Of a stretch of 64,000 bases of DNA, positions 52,363 through 61,430 are shown in pieces (position 1 is the first letter of the stretch; each line of letters opens with the position of its first letter). This DNA comes from Bemisia tabaci. Lineage: Eukaryota > Arthropoda > Insecta > Hemiptera > Aleyrodidae. Position numbers and translations under genes: made by a program. The stretch lies in NCBI RefSeq assembly GCF_918797505.1, contig NC_092801.1, positions 24,644,477-24,708,476 of the forward strand. The letters run 5' to 3'. The notes under the pieces are model-generated. The model did not search any database. It was given only the letters and a program-made list of their open reading frames with translations, and was not told where the DNA came from.

Positions 52363-52492
52363 AATTGGACGGATTTCTGCCAAACGGAACTATGTGCATT
52401 ATGACGTGAGCCCTGTTATGCGTATATTCTTATGAGTTTCAGGGCTCATGTCTTAATGCATATAGTTCCGTTTGACGGAAATACGTCCAATT
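52363..52492. mobile_element. short hairpin element with about 50-bp arms
   Basis: The left arm AATTGGACGGATTTCTGCCA, AACGGAACTATGTGCATTAT, GACGTGAGCCCT pairs with the right arm AGGGCTCATGTCTTAATGCA ... ATACGTCCAATT, leaving a loop of about 28 bases. Half-copies occur at 49905-49980, and a relative lies at 111-197. Confidence 0.8.
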
Positions 52493-52919
52493 CAAAGTGT
52501 GAAGTGGGGTGAATTAGCTTTTCATGACACTTCACGTTACGGCGGGTCGTACTCGTATCACTTAGCATTCGCCCATGATTTGGTAATTTCGTCCCTCCAA
52601 TTCGGCGGAGTTCGAGGCGGGTTGCTGCTCAGGTTTCTGCTATTCGCGAACAATCCTTTGCATGAGCTTGAACTTTTGCACGGAGAATGGAATCGGGCAC
52701 CCTCGAAGTTTAAACAAATCCGTCGGTACTCACGGAGATATCAGATTTAAAGTCAGTGGCGTTTTTAGCCTGTGCGCTAAGGAACACTGCCGTCTACAAG
52801 AAAAACGTCGAAACCCTAATATGGACTTTGTATTTTCTTCCATACATACTGTTCCGTTAAGAAAAAACCTGATCACCGAGATGCTTCATTTCGTAATTTT
52901 AAATTCACAATGGTACACT
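52493..52919. other. no gene recognised
   Basis: It includes a short family-A-like left end near 52772 (GCGCTAAGGAACACTGCCGTC). Otherwise no feature is supported. Confidence 0.3.
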
Positions 52920-53170
52920 GCCGCATGCTAAGGAAGAACGCCGTACGAACAATCGAGAGTTGCCACATTTCCTTCGACAAAACGTTTAATTTTGAGGAAA
53001 GTTATGAATATTTTTCCATGAACTTTTCAAGAACTTTAGGTAAAATTGCGAAGAAAATTATGTGGAAAATTGGGAGGAAAATATTTACAAATTTTCCCGA
53101 GAATTCGTGATTTTCCTAAGGAAATTTGGCAACGCCTAGAGGTTCATACGGCGTTCTTCCTTAGCACGGC
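52920..53170. mobile_element. MITE family A copy
   Basis: This 251-bp element has left end GCCGCATGCTAAGGAAGAAC then GCCGTACGAAC, and right end GTTCATACGGCGTTCTTCCT then TAGCACGGC. GTTGCCACATTTC and GAAATTTGGCAAC lie just inside. It is close to the consensus copy at 45499-45747. Confidence 0.8.
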
Positions 53171-53640
53171 CGTGTACTACAGTTGTTTTTTTTTTAAAAT
53201 TGAGAACTATAAATTACCGTTGGTTTTTCGGTAATAAAACATTTTGTCAGTGAAAAGCGAAAAAAATCGAGTATGGAATTACGGCGTTTTTGCTCAGGAT
53301 AGTATTTTTGGCTGTTTACTTTGGACTAAAGACAAAATCCAAAACTTGGTAGGATTCCCAAGTTACAAACTCATATCGCTTTTTTATGAGTAAAGTATAC
53401 GTTGAAAAAGTTATGAAAAAAATTGTGATTGAAATTCAGTCATTAATTTCTAATAGGCACTTCTTTTGGCGCTGAACTTAATTTAAACTGAAAAATATGC
53501 AACATTAAAATTTAAAATTTTATAAATTTTTCTTGTTAAAATCCACTGAAATAAAGTGGTAAAGTGGTGAAATCAATAAGTGACACCCCCCCTCTTCCTG
53601 GCTGGGGGTGAGGGTTCGAGACCATGAAATTCAAATTCCT
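53171..53640. other. no gene recognised
   Basis: This is AT-rich non-coding sequence. I see nothing supportable in it. Confidence 0.3.
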
Positions 53641-53699
53641 TGGGATCGATACCCTATTTAACCCCGCGGTCCCTAACTTCGTGTGACGTGAAACAAACG

Positions 53700-54096
53700 A
53701 GAAAACAACCCTGTTACGTTACCGATTTCCAGTGTCGCGCAACGAGTGGACTCCCCGCTTATTTGAAAAGTGGCGCGTCGATTTGAAAATTTTGCCGAGC
53801 GCGCCACTGGAATTGGCGGGAACCAATGGGAGTGGGAGTTTCGACGTGTTTACATTCGCGTAGGGTAACCTAGAAAAACATCTTGTAAACAAACGCGAAA
53901 CGTGGTTCTTCGTCTCCTTGTGAGTGTTGTGGACATATCTTTTGGATATTTAAAGTTGCTTAAGGTTCTTGATTTAATATATTAGTGCGAAGTAGTTTGT
54001 ACTTGCCTATTTCAACCACATTCCTCGAAGGAATGTTCAATTCGGTGATCCCGCGTTCAGTCTCCGAGGCCTCAAGGTGTGCTTTCAATGCTACTG
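53700..54096 (+). promoter_or_regulatory. possible promoter with a non-coding first exon
   Basis: A local rise in GC and CpG contains CCAATGGGAGTGGG (CCAAT at 53822) and an inverted pair AGTGGCGCG / CGCGCCACT. About 270 bp later a good splice donor, CTACTGTAAGTTCTC, occurs (GT at 54096). This resembles an insect promoter and 5' untranslated exon, but no downstream coding exon can be tied to it in the window. Confidence 0.25.
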
Positions 54097-54917
54097 TAAG
54101 TTCTCACTAATACTTCATTACTTCATCCTCGAAATTATCTTCATCCCTATAATGTTCGAAATTATTGAGGCTTCCACATCTTCCGTTTTGGTTCGTTTAT
54201 TAATTTATTGCTAATTTATCCCCAGGGATTCACTTGTCATGTTGTGGTCTACCAACTCTAAATCTCCTTTAATGTCAGCGTCTCACCAGATCATTCATAT
54301 TCCGTGTCACCTTGAAGAGAGATTCAACAGCTGAGAGATACAATTCCTCTTGCTTAGAAAGAGGCATCGGAAGGTCTCAGTAAAATTCTAAATCTTGAGT
54401 CTAATCTACTGAGAGGTGTCTATTACGGGCAGGGCAAAGTTTGATTTTCACACGATGATCATGCCAAAAAAATGGCCAGTTTCATGCCTTAATGTTTCAT
54501 GTCGTAGATCTGTACACATTCCCGAAGGATTCATAATAAGATGGTATGAATTTTTCTTGAAACCTAGCTTGTAGCCTAAGTGTTTATTGTTAGAGAAGGA
54601 AAACAAGAGTTGGTCTAATCGTAGGATGTGAGTATCTTTCGAGTTTCAGTTTTGATAGCGCAATCTGCTGAGCATGGCAGATTTTACTGCTAGGATTTAA
54701 AATGACAGTGTGCCTTCAATTCGCCTCATTTATACTTCCAGGACATCAAGGTATGAATTTGCTCTACAAATCATGCTCAGCTTATCGAAATTTCAAAACT
54801 AAAGCACAACAGATACTCACATCCTATGCCTGTATGTATATGCAACTATTATTGCCTGTAAAGAATTCAAGGCACTTTGTCAGTTTAGATTTGCAGTTAA
54901 GCCTGCTGCATAATGAC
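54097..54917. other. no gene recognised; short repeat J-type phrases
   Basis: GTAGGATGTGAGTATCTTTC near 54623 repeats the phrase at 46675, and AAATGACAGTGTGCCTTCA near 54701 repeats one near 46598. Apart from these dispersed-repeat remnants, nothing is supported. Confidence 0.35.
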
Positions 54918-55152
54918 ACAAGCCTTTCAGAAAGGTCGGACATGACATTTTTGACTAAAACATTGCGAATCTTCATGTTGATCTTTTCACTATAAAGATT
55001 GCACAAGGCGCCTCTGAAAGGAAATTTTGCAAGAAAAACTATGTTTAAAGCACTTCTAAAATCTCTACTTTCCGTGTTAACATCGATATAAAATTTAATA
55101 TTCCTTCATTTTGTCCGACGCCTCTCATCGACTCGCTCACTGAGCGCCGCGA
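54918..55152. mobile_element. MITE family F copy
   Basis: It has GAAAGGTCGGACATGACATT at the left, GTCCGACGCCTCTCATCGAC at the right, and the internal family phrases (ACCGATATAA-like and CCGTGTTAACATCGATATAA). Confidence 0.6.
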
Positions 55153-55392
55153 AGTCAAAACGCCTTCACTCTCTTGCATATGCAACATGCACATCCATGG
55201 AGCTCGAATAGTTGCATCCAGCAGGCGTCATAATGAAATTCGTTGAGTATTCGTAGAATGCGACACTAACCGAAGCTTCGACTGCTTCTCTTCAACTTGA
55301 GTTAATTCCAGCGTTGCTTAATGTGCCGATGTAGTAAACTGTTACTGATCTTTATCGCGATATTGTCAGTTTTTCGAGAATTGCAGTATTTA

Positions 55393-55818
55393 AGTGTGGA
55401 TTCAGGATAGCTGGAATAGTTTTGTCGCCGTAACCTACAACACATTTTTCGGTCATATTTTTGGTAGAACTGATAATCACTGAAATTTTTTCGCATTAAT
55501 CTTCAAAAGGTCACGTATCATAACGCTTTCTAATGATACTTAGTTCTACTTTTCAATTAATATTATGTAAATTCCGAATAAGTTCTGTCTGTTACGCGGT
55601 AAAAGGTCAGCGTAACAGACAGCACATTTTCGGCCATTTATATATGTATTAAAATTGAAAAGTAGAGCGATAAATCTTCGAAAAGCGTTATAACACGTAA
55701 CCCTGTGTAGATTAATGCAAACAAATTGGGGTGATTATCATTACTACTAAAAATATGACCGAAAAACGTGTTGTCTATTACGGCGACTAAACTATTCCAG
55801 TTATCGTGAAACCACCCT
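55393..55818. mobile_element. foldback element with TA target duplication
   Basis: This 426-bp near-palindrome has left arm AGTGTGGATTCAGGATAGCT, GGAATAGTTTTGTCGCCGTA and right arm the reverse complement ending TGAAACCACCCT. Its centre pairs CTGTCTGTTACGC with GCGTAACAGACAG. TA dinucleotides flank both ends (55391-55392, 55819-55820), as in Tc1/mariner-type insertions. Confidence 0.75.
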
Positions 55819-55824
55819 TAAATG

Positions 55825-55960
55825 GACTGCATTTTGCAATTTGGACCTATAAATTCTGGCTCATCTGAAAAAACACTTATGTGCATAGGGAAACTAATGG
55901 CACATACGTTGTTTTTAAACCGGGCCGGAATTTATAGGTCCAAATTGCAAAATGCAGTTC
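55825..55960. mobile_element. small hairpin MITE with 5-bp duplication (AAATG)
   Basis: Inverted arms of about 37 bp (GACTGCATTTTGCAATTTGG, ACCTATAAATTCTGG and their complement) enclose a short interior. AAATG flanks both sides (55820-55824, 55961-55965). It inserted directly next to the TA-flanked foldback. Confidence 0.75.
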
Positions 55961-56020
55961 AAATGTATTACAACGTTGCCGGTCCTCGAAATCGCAAAAA
56001 ATTAGGTATGTGAGCATGAT

Positions 56021-56264
56021 ATCGTCACCTCCCGGCGAAAGTATCACAAGCGCTATGCGACGTTTTAAAATTTCGCCGCCATTTTATTTTTTTACAGAGA
56101 AATTGTTCAACGGAGCTGTCTAAAAATTTCACTGAATTTTCTTTGCGCTGCCGATAAAATTCAGTGAAATTTTCTAACAGTTTTAACCAATAGTTTCTCT
56201 GTAAAAAAATAAAATTGCTGCGGAAATTTTGAACCAGTTGATACTTTGACCGTAAGGTGACGAT
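56021..56264. mobile_element. MITE family E, complete copy
   Basis: This 244-bp element has ends ATCGTCACCTCCCGGCGAAA then GTATCA, and TGATACTTTGACCGTAAGGT then GACGAT. Inner pairs are TTTCGCCGCCATTTTATTTT / AAAATAAAATTGCTGCGGAA and AAATTTCACTGAATTTTC / AAATTCAGTGAAATTTTC. Confidence 0.75.
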
Positions 56265-56394
56265 TTGCACAGTTGCTCTTAACCTACTTGAAGAAGTTGT
56301 CTCATCCTTTGTCAGGATTCTTTTGCTACTCGGGAAAACTAATTTTGACGTTTAAGTGCGAAATTTTATAAGAACAAATGATGAATCTCGCTTC

Positions 56395-57005
56395 ACTGTG
56401 CGCCGCAGGTGAAGCGGCGAGTGCCTGGACAGTCAAAACGCCTTCGCTTCCCTGCGTATGCAACACGGACATCCGTAGAGTTCGAATAGTTGCATTTAGG
56501 AGTTGAAATGACAATAATTATAAAAGGACGCTTTGCTTGTTTCTCACACCGCTTAACTTAATTCCAGCGTTGCCTATTGTGCCGATAATGTCAATCATCA
56601 CTGATTTATATCACGACTTTGTCCATTTTCCGAGGAATACATTATTTAAATTTATTATAACGCCGCTGGCTTCCAAAATCGCAAAAGGGTATCTGAACAG
56701 GATTCGTACAGTTTCCTTTAACCTACCAAGTTGTCTTTTGTTTTGTTTTTCCCTCCTTTGGGAGAACGAATTTTGACGTTCAAGTGCGAAATTTTTGAAG
56801 AAAAATTCAGATAAATCGCACGGATTTCGGAACAAAAACGATGACTATTCATCCTCTGACAAATTGAAATGCGAGAGAAAATCTGTAACATCGTAAGCCC
56901 ACATACACGTATATATGATCTCCTAGGTGCAATAGCGCGACTAGAGTACAATAAAGTTTGGTAAATATATCAGGGAACATTATATTATGCTCTGCTCTTT
57001 CTTTC
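56395..57005. repeat. repeat J copy 2, with exon-like core at about 56572-56700
   Basis: It is about 80-85 percent similar by eye to 47540-48200. The shared start is CTGTGCGCCGCAGGTGAAGC, GAGTGCCTGGACAGTCAAAA; the shared core is CTGATTTATATCACGACTTT, GTCCATTTTCCGAGG; the shared tail is CAGTTTCCTTTAA, GTTGTCTTTTGTTTTGTTTT. The core is open in the frame that reads ALPIVPIMSIITDLYHDFVHFPRN, so the two J cores agree in reading frame (DxYHDxVxFPR). Confidence 0.55.
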
Positions 57006-57480
57006 CTGAAGTTGGCCGTGTCCAGTATAGTTTTAAAAGGAAAGCGATCCGTCGTTTTAATTTTGGGGCCGAAAATTAGCAAGTCATGATGTGACTTTAT
57101 GCGCTCCGTATTGGCTCAAAATTAACTTAACCACTCGCCAGTGGTGATTTTGCATGTTGGCAACTCTGTTTTTCCTCCATTTAAAGCCATTGAAAATATC
57201 GATTTTATGTGAGGTGAGCTGTCTCACCGAAAATCGATTTTTTGTCGATTTTGATCGACTTTTTGTCGAGCAATATACGACGCTTATAAGGTATGGAAAA
57301 GCAATGTCTTTCAGTATGGAAGGAGCGGAATTTTCTTTCAAAATTAGACCCGTGAAAAGGACGGACGGTGTGTCGTTTTGTTCTAATAACCTCATGCTTA
57401 AGCCATTTAATTTTATCACATCAGCACCTCTTCCAATTCTATCCCATGGCGTTCCTTTTCCGAAAGTACCTGTACTTACT
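57006..57480. other. no gene recognised
   Basis: Open frames of about 110 codons occur on both strands in antisense overlap, with no recognisable domain. I see no supportable feature. Confidence 0.3.
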
Positions 57481-57763
57481 TTGGTAAAATTTAAAACATT
57501 TTAAAAAACTTTTCAAAACAAACTTAAAAGCACTAACTTGCATAAAATTGTAATTTTTAAGCGGACGCATTTCGGAGGTGTCCCGACCTCCGTTCTCAGC
57601 GCGACTCACGTCAACGCGACTCACGTCGCGCTGAGGACGGAGGTCGGGACACCTCCGAAACGCGTTCGCTTCAAAATTACAATGTTATGAAAGTGAGTGC
57701 TTTTAATTTTAAAAGTTTTTGAAAATTTTTGTTAATTTCTTAATTTTTTTTAAATTTTACCAA
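57481..57763. mobile_element. palindromic element with GC-rich core hairpin
   Basis: This is a 283-bp inverted repeat. The outer AT-rich arms (TTGGTAAAATTTAAAAC / TAAATTTTACCAA) are imperfect. The inner core 57561-57669 pairs TTCGGAGGTGTCCCGACCTC, CGTTCTCAGCGCGAC with its near-exact complement, and CGCGACTCACGTC is repeated at the centre. Confidence 0.75.
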
Positions 57764-57879
57764 TTTAACGACTCTTGTGTAGTGGTTTAAACTCCTGTAT
57801 AACATTTTCTCAGCGTACTCATGGTGCCATCCTGTAGAAAGTTCCTTTGGTGATTGCAATTAATGCAGGTTACTTTAAG

Positions 57880-58230
57880 GAAGAAGGAGAAAAATAAGGA
57901 TAAAGCAATTAAGAGACAACGAAGAAAAAGAGGATGAAGAGGAAAAAGAATGAAAAGGTGAAGGAAAAAAGAATAAATCGAAGTAAAAAAAGAAGAATAA
58001 AACGAAGAAGTAAAATAATTATGAAATCAAGAAGAAAAAGAAGAAGAAAAGGAAGTAGAAAAATAAGAAGAAAACGACGACGAAGAAGAAGAAAACGAAG
58101 AAGAAAACTGAGAAGAAAAATAATAAGAAAACGTCGACGAAGAAGAAGAAAAGAATGAAACAAAAAGATGAAGAAGAATTAAACGACGAATGAGACAAAA
58201 AAATAAGAGGAAGAAGAGGGAAAATAAGAA
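57880..58230. repeat. GA/GAA-rich purine tract
   Basis: About 350 bp are almost purely A and G on the + strand (GAAGAAGAAAA type), a degenerate GAA microsatellite. Lys/Arg-rich open frames through it are a composition effect. Confidence 0.85.
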
Positions 58231-58534
58231 AAATCCAACCACAGCTGGACACCTTTCACATGGCGTTTTACATATAACAAATGTCCACGGATATCGCAAT
58301 CATTTCAAGAAGGAATCGAATTGAAATATTCCCATCATTACATCGTTCTCCTCGTGAAATCATCAGGAGAAAACACACGCCGAGGTGCTTTCATTCACAG
58401 CCCAACGCAACACGCCCGCGGAAATCGCATTACCCGCGTGTAAACGGAACTTACGGATCCATACACGCGGGACCAATACGTCGGGAATGATTGGCGGTAG
58501 AAAGTAAACAATGAAAACCGTGCACTTGAATACT
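58231..58534. other. no gene recognised
   Basis: Short chance frames only. I see nothing else. Confidence 0.3.
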
Positions 58535-58784
58535 GCCGCGCTCAGGAAAAACTCCGCATGAACATTCGATCGCTGCCCAATCTCCCCCAATGAAAATTGT
58601 AATTTTGAAGGAGGCTATAAGTACTTTCCCCTTGAAATTTTCAGAGTTTTGAGATTGAGTCGCAAGCAAAATCCTCCGAAAATTTCGACGAAAAATATCG
58701 ACAACTTTCCCGATACATTCGTATTTTATCGAAGGAAATTTGGCAACGCCTCAAGGTTCATACGGCGTTTTTCCGTAGCGCAGC
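58535..58784. mobile_element. MITE family A copy
   Basis: This 250-bp element has left end GCCGCGCTCAGGAAAAACTC then CGCATGAACATTCG, and right end AAGGTTCATACGGCGTTTTT then CCGTAGCGCAGC. GAAATTTGGCAACGCC lies just inside. It sits immediately upstream of the membrane-protein gene's GC-rich promoter region. Confidence 0.75.
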
Positions 58785-59192
58785 GTAATACGCACGCGGC
58801 GACGGACGTCGGGCGGAGTGAGTGTGACAATGACCTAGGAGCACTAACGGACTAACACCACTCTGCGGGAATCCTCAATCAACCCGCCTGCCGCGCGCGC
58901 CGCGCCACTCGACGCCGCCGTAGAGGGGGTACGCGCGGCGCTGGGCTGGGAGCCACGGCCGCTCAGCCGCGCCGACTCAGTCTCACCGCATCCGTGAACG
59001 CGTCACAGGGACCGCTCGGTTTCCGCCACGAACGCCCGCGATCTCGAGATTTATATATATAGACGTGATATACATATATAGACGTGATATATATACATAT
59101 GCTTTGCGAGTGATTTTGCGATGGTCGGATTTTCAGTGTGAGTGTTTTTCGGATTTCGTACTGTTTAAAGGTGTTAGGTCAAGGTTGCGACG
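58785..59192 (+). promoter_or_regulatory. GC/CpG-rich promoter and 5' untranslated region of the membrane-protein gene
   Basis: Positions 58790-59040 are strongly CpG-rich, in contrast to the AT-rich surroundings. A TATATATATAG stretch follows at 59051-59061 with a repeat of ATAGACGTGATATA. The ATG at 59193 has A at -3 (GCGACGATG). Exact transcription start is not visible. Confidence 0.5.
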
Positions 59193-60773
59193 ATGTTTTA
59201 CGAGGTGAAGGACAAGAGGATCGAGAGCGCGACGCAGCAGACCAAATGGTGGGTGACGGCCGGGTTCTGCGGGGTCGTCGTCACTGGGGCCTTCATCGGC
59301 GTTACCCTATGGCTGGGCGCGCGGCAGCAGAACACCGAGTCCATCATCACCGATAGGATCCTCAACTCGGGCGATAATTTTAACTCCTTCAACTCCAAGT
59401 TCGATGTTCTGTCCCGGCCAGCGCCGCCTCCGGTCGTCCCCGGCCCGGCGGAGTTCCCGAAGGACCCCGCGGAAGAGCGGCGGCCGCCGAGCTTCCCGCC
59501 GACGAACAAGAAAGCCAAGATAGAGAAGGTGGTCGATTTCATGAACGGCGAGACGGTCTCGACATCGACCGAGGCCCCGCGGTTCCCGGCCTACGAGCAG
59601 GGCTTCAAGCCCATCGTCCCGAACGTCCGGAAGCACGTCGTCGATTCCACGGAGTCGGAAGAGCTCGCCGAGGGTCCCGACCCCATGGAGGACATCTACC
59701 CCACCGGCGGGAAGACCGACCACCAGCCCGTCGCCAAGAAGTCCGAGGCCATCTACCCCGCCCACGAGTGGATCGAGGAGGAGAAGGTCCACGAGGTCGA
59801 TTCCCTCTACAAGCCCGACACCCCCGTTGCCCCGAAGCACAACTACAAGTTCGACGAGGTCTACGAGTCGCAGATGACCGAGATGGAGTCCCGCCGCGAT
59901 AACCTCAAACCGGCCGATCAGCGGGACGGCAAGTTCAAGCTCAAGACGATCCCCGCCTTCACGTACATGAAGGAGAACAAATACGCGGAGGCGGACATCC
60001 CAGGGGCCGTCTCTGAGGACTACCCTTACTACTACCAGAAGGACCAGGAGTTCCACGGCCCCAACTACGACGGCGTCGCCCCTGAGGACGCCGAGTCTCC
60101 CCTCGTCGCGTTCCTGAAGAAGCGGCTCAAGGACCTCAACGAGTGGTTCACCAAGAACTCCGGCGCGACCTCCCCGGATTGGAGCGACCTCCTCACCGCC
60201 GTCAACCAATCCCTCTACAACAAAAACACTTCGATGCTGTTCAATAAATTCAAAGAGATGTACTACAACTCCTCCTCCGACGTTCAAGAAGTACCGCTTT
60301 CATCCCTCATCTACCCTAAGAACCCGGCAGGGATCGCGAATAACTCGAACTTGATATCCTTCGGGCTTCTGGCTATCGATCTGTTCCTCCTGCACAACGT
60401 CCAGCAGATCGCGTGGAACGAGGAGAATGATATCCGGGTGGAGATGCTGAAGGACCCGGATATAATGGCGCTCAACGCCCTGTTCCTGCCGCCGGAGAAG
60501 ATCCTCCAGATGAAGAACCCCAACTCGAGGTTCTTCACCGAGCAGGAGGACGAGTCCAAGCACGGCGCCCTCCACGAGCTGATGGAGTTCGTCAACGGGG
60601 GCCTGCGGGCGGTGCTGAACCTGGGGAAGGCCTACCGGAGCTCGACGCGCGGGGTCGCTAGGAGCAACGGCGTCAACACGCTCGACTGTATCTGGACCCT
60701 CTACTGCCGGAACCTGGACAAGACGGCCAAGCTCAACGGGCCGTACGGCTTCCTCGCCAAGATGAACAGGTAG
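59193..60773 (+). CDS. uncharacterised single-pass membrane protein (526 aa as read; may continue in another exon)
   Basis: I do not recognise a named family. A short N-terminal segment (1-18) is followed by a hydrophobic helix at about 19-43 (WWVTAGFCGVVVTGAFIGVT...), positively charged before and without a cleavage site, so a signal-anchor membrane protein is likely. Residues 75-300 are Pro-, Glu- and Lys-rich and probably disordered. The C-terminal 200 residues look folded, with a second hydrophobic stretch at about 390-405 (LISFGLLAIDLFLLHN) and Cys in DCIWTLYCRNLDKTAKL. The codons are strongly GC-ending, unlike the surroundings, which supports real coding sequence. The apparent stop (AACAGGTAG) overlaps a good donor, CAG|GTAGGC, with the exon ending at 60769. 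The protein could therefore continue in an exon not identified here. Confidence 0.8.
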   Translation: MFYEVKDKRIESATQQTKWWVTAGFCGVVVTGAFIGVTLWLGARQQNTESIITDRILNSGDNFNSFNSKFDVLSRPAPPPVVPGPAEFPKDPAEERRPPSFPPTNKKAKIEKVVDFMNGETVSTSTEAPRFPAYEQGFKPIVPNVRKHVVDSTESEELAEGPDPMEDIYPTGGKTDHQPVAKKSEAIYPAHEWIEEEKVHEVDSLYKPDTPVAPKHNYKFDEVYESQMTEMESRRDNLKPADQRDGKFKLKTIPAFTYMKENKYAEADIPGAVSEDYPYYYQKDQEFHGPNYDGVAPEDAESPLVAFLKKRLKDLNEWFTKNSGATSPDWSDLLTAVNQSLYNKNTSMLFNKFKEMYYNSSSDVQEVPLSSLIYPKNPAGIANNSNLISFGLLAIDLFLLHNVQQIAWNEENDIRVEMLKDPDIMALNALFLPPEKILQMKNPNSRFFTEQEDESKHGALHELMEFVNGGLRAVLNLGKAYRSSTRGVARSNGVNTLDCIWTLYCRNLDKTAKLNGPYGFLAKMNR

Positions 60774-60799
60774 GCCCTCTTTTGATTCACCATAGGGTC

Positions 60800-61430
60800 T
60801 CGATTATCCGCGATGGTTAAGACCGGAGGTTTCGCGGATAATCGAAAATCGTGGATAGTCGAAATTCGCGGATAATCGAAAATCGCGTTTATCGAAAATC
60901 GCGGATAATCGAGTATCGTGGTTAAGCAGTAGGAATTAACATTTGATCGGTAGTTTTTCCTAGGTAATTTGGCCGCATTCGAACGATGGACAATTCGCAG
61001 CAGTCTGAAAGGTGAATTTCATGTGTAGGATGAAACTAATATCCTTGGCTTCTACATTGAACATAATCGAAATTCGTGGATAATCGAAAATCGCGGATAA
61101 TCGAAATTCGTGGATAATCGAGTATCGTGGTCAAGCAGTAGGAATCAGCATTTTATCGGTAGTTTTTCCCAGGTAATTTGGCCGCATTCGAACGATGGTT
61201 CGCAGCAGTCTGAAATTTGGTGAATTTCATGTGTAGGATGAAACTACTAGGATGATCGAAAATCGCGGATAATCGAGTATCGTGGTTAAGCAGGAGGAAT
61301 TAGCATTTGATCGGTAGTTTTTCCTAGATAATTTGGCCGCATTTGAACGATGGAAAATGCGCAGTAGTCTGAAATTTGGTGAATTTTATGTGTAGGATGA
61401 AACTACTATCCTTGGAGTCTACATTGAACA
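60800..61430. repeat. tandem array of about 155-210 bp units with GATAATCGAAATTCGCG subrepeats
   Basis: The phrase GTATCGTGGTTAAGCAGTAG followed by a TTTGATCGGTAGTTTTTCC stretch begins units near 60921, 61130 and 61285. Short GGATAATCGAAAATCGCGGATAATCG-type subrepeats separate them. Unit lengths differ because the number of short subrepeats differs. It lies directly after the membrane-protein exon, in its 3' region or an intron. Confidence 0.75.

Larger units (their letters stand above)
55153..56010. repeat. repeat J copy 3, exon-like core split by two foldback elements
   Basis: J sequence runs from about 55140 to 55390, is interrupted at GCAGTATT, and resumes after 55960 with AAATGTATTACAACGTTGCC then GGTCCTCGAAATCGCAAAAA before GGTATGTGAG. 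The left part of the core has in-frame stops (TAGTAA), so this copy is a pseudogene fragment if the core was ever coding. Confidence 0.5.

Noticed and set aside
57084..57504. Overlapping 111- and 116-residue frames on opposite strands
   Set aside because: Neither shows a recognisable domain, and both are bounded by repeat-derived sequence, so they were not annotated as genes.
57909..58163. Lys/Arg-rich and Phe/Leu-rich open frames in the purine tract
   Set aside because: They are products of the GAA-type low-complexity sequence, and frames on both strands are open for the same reason.
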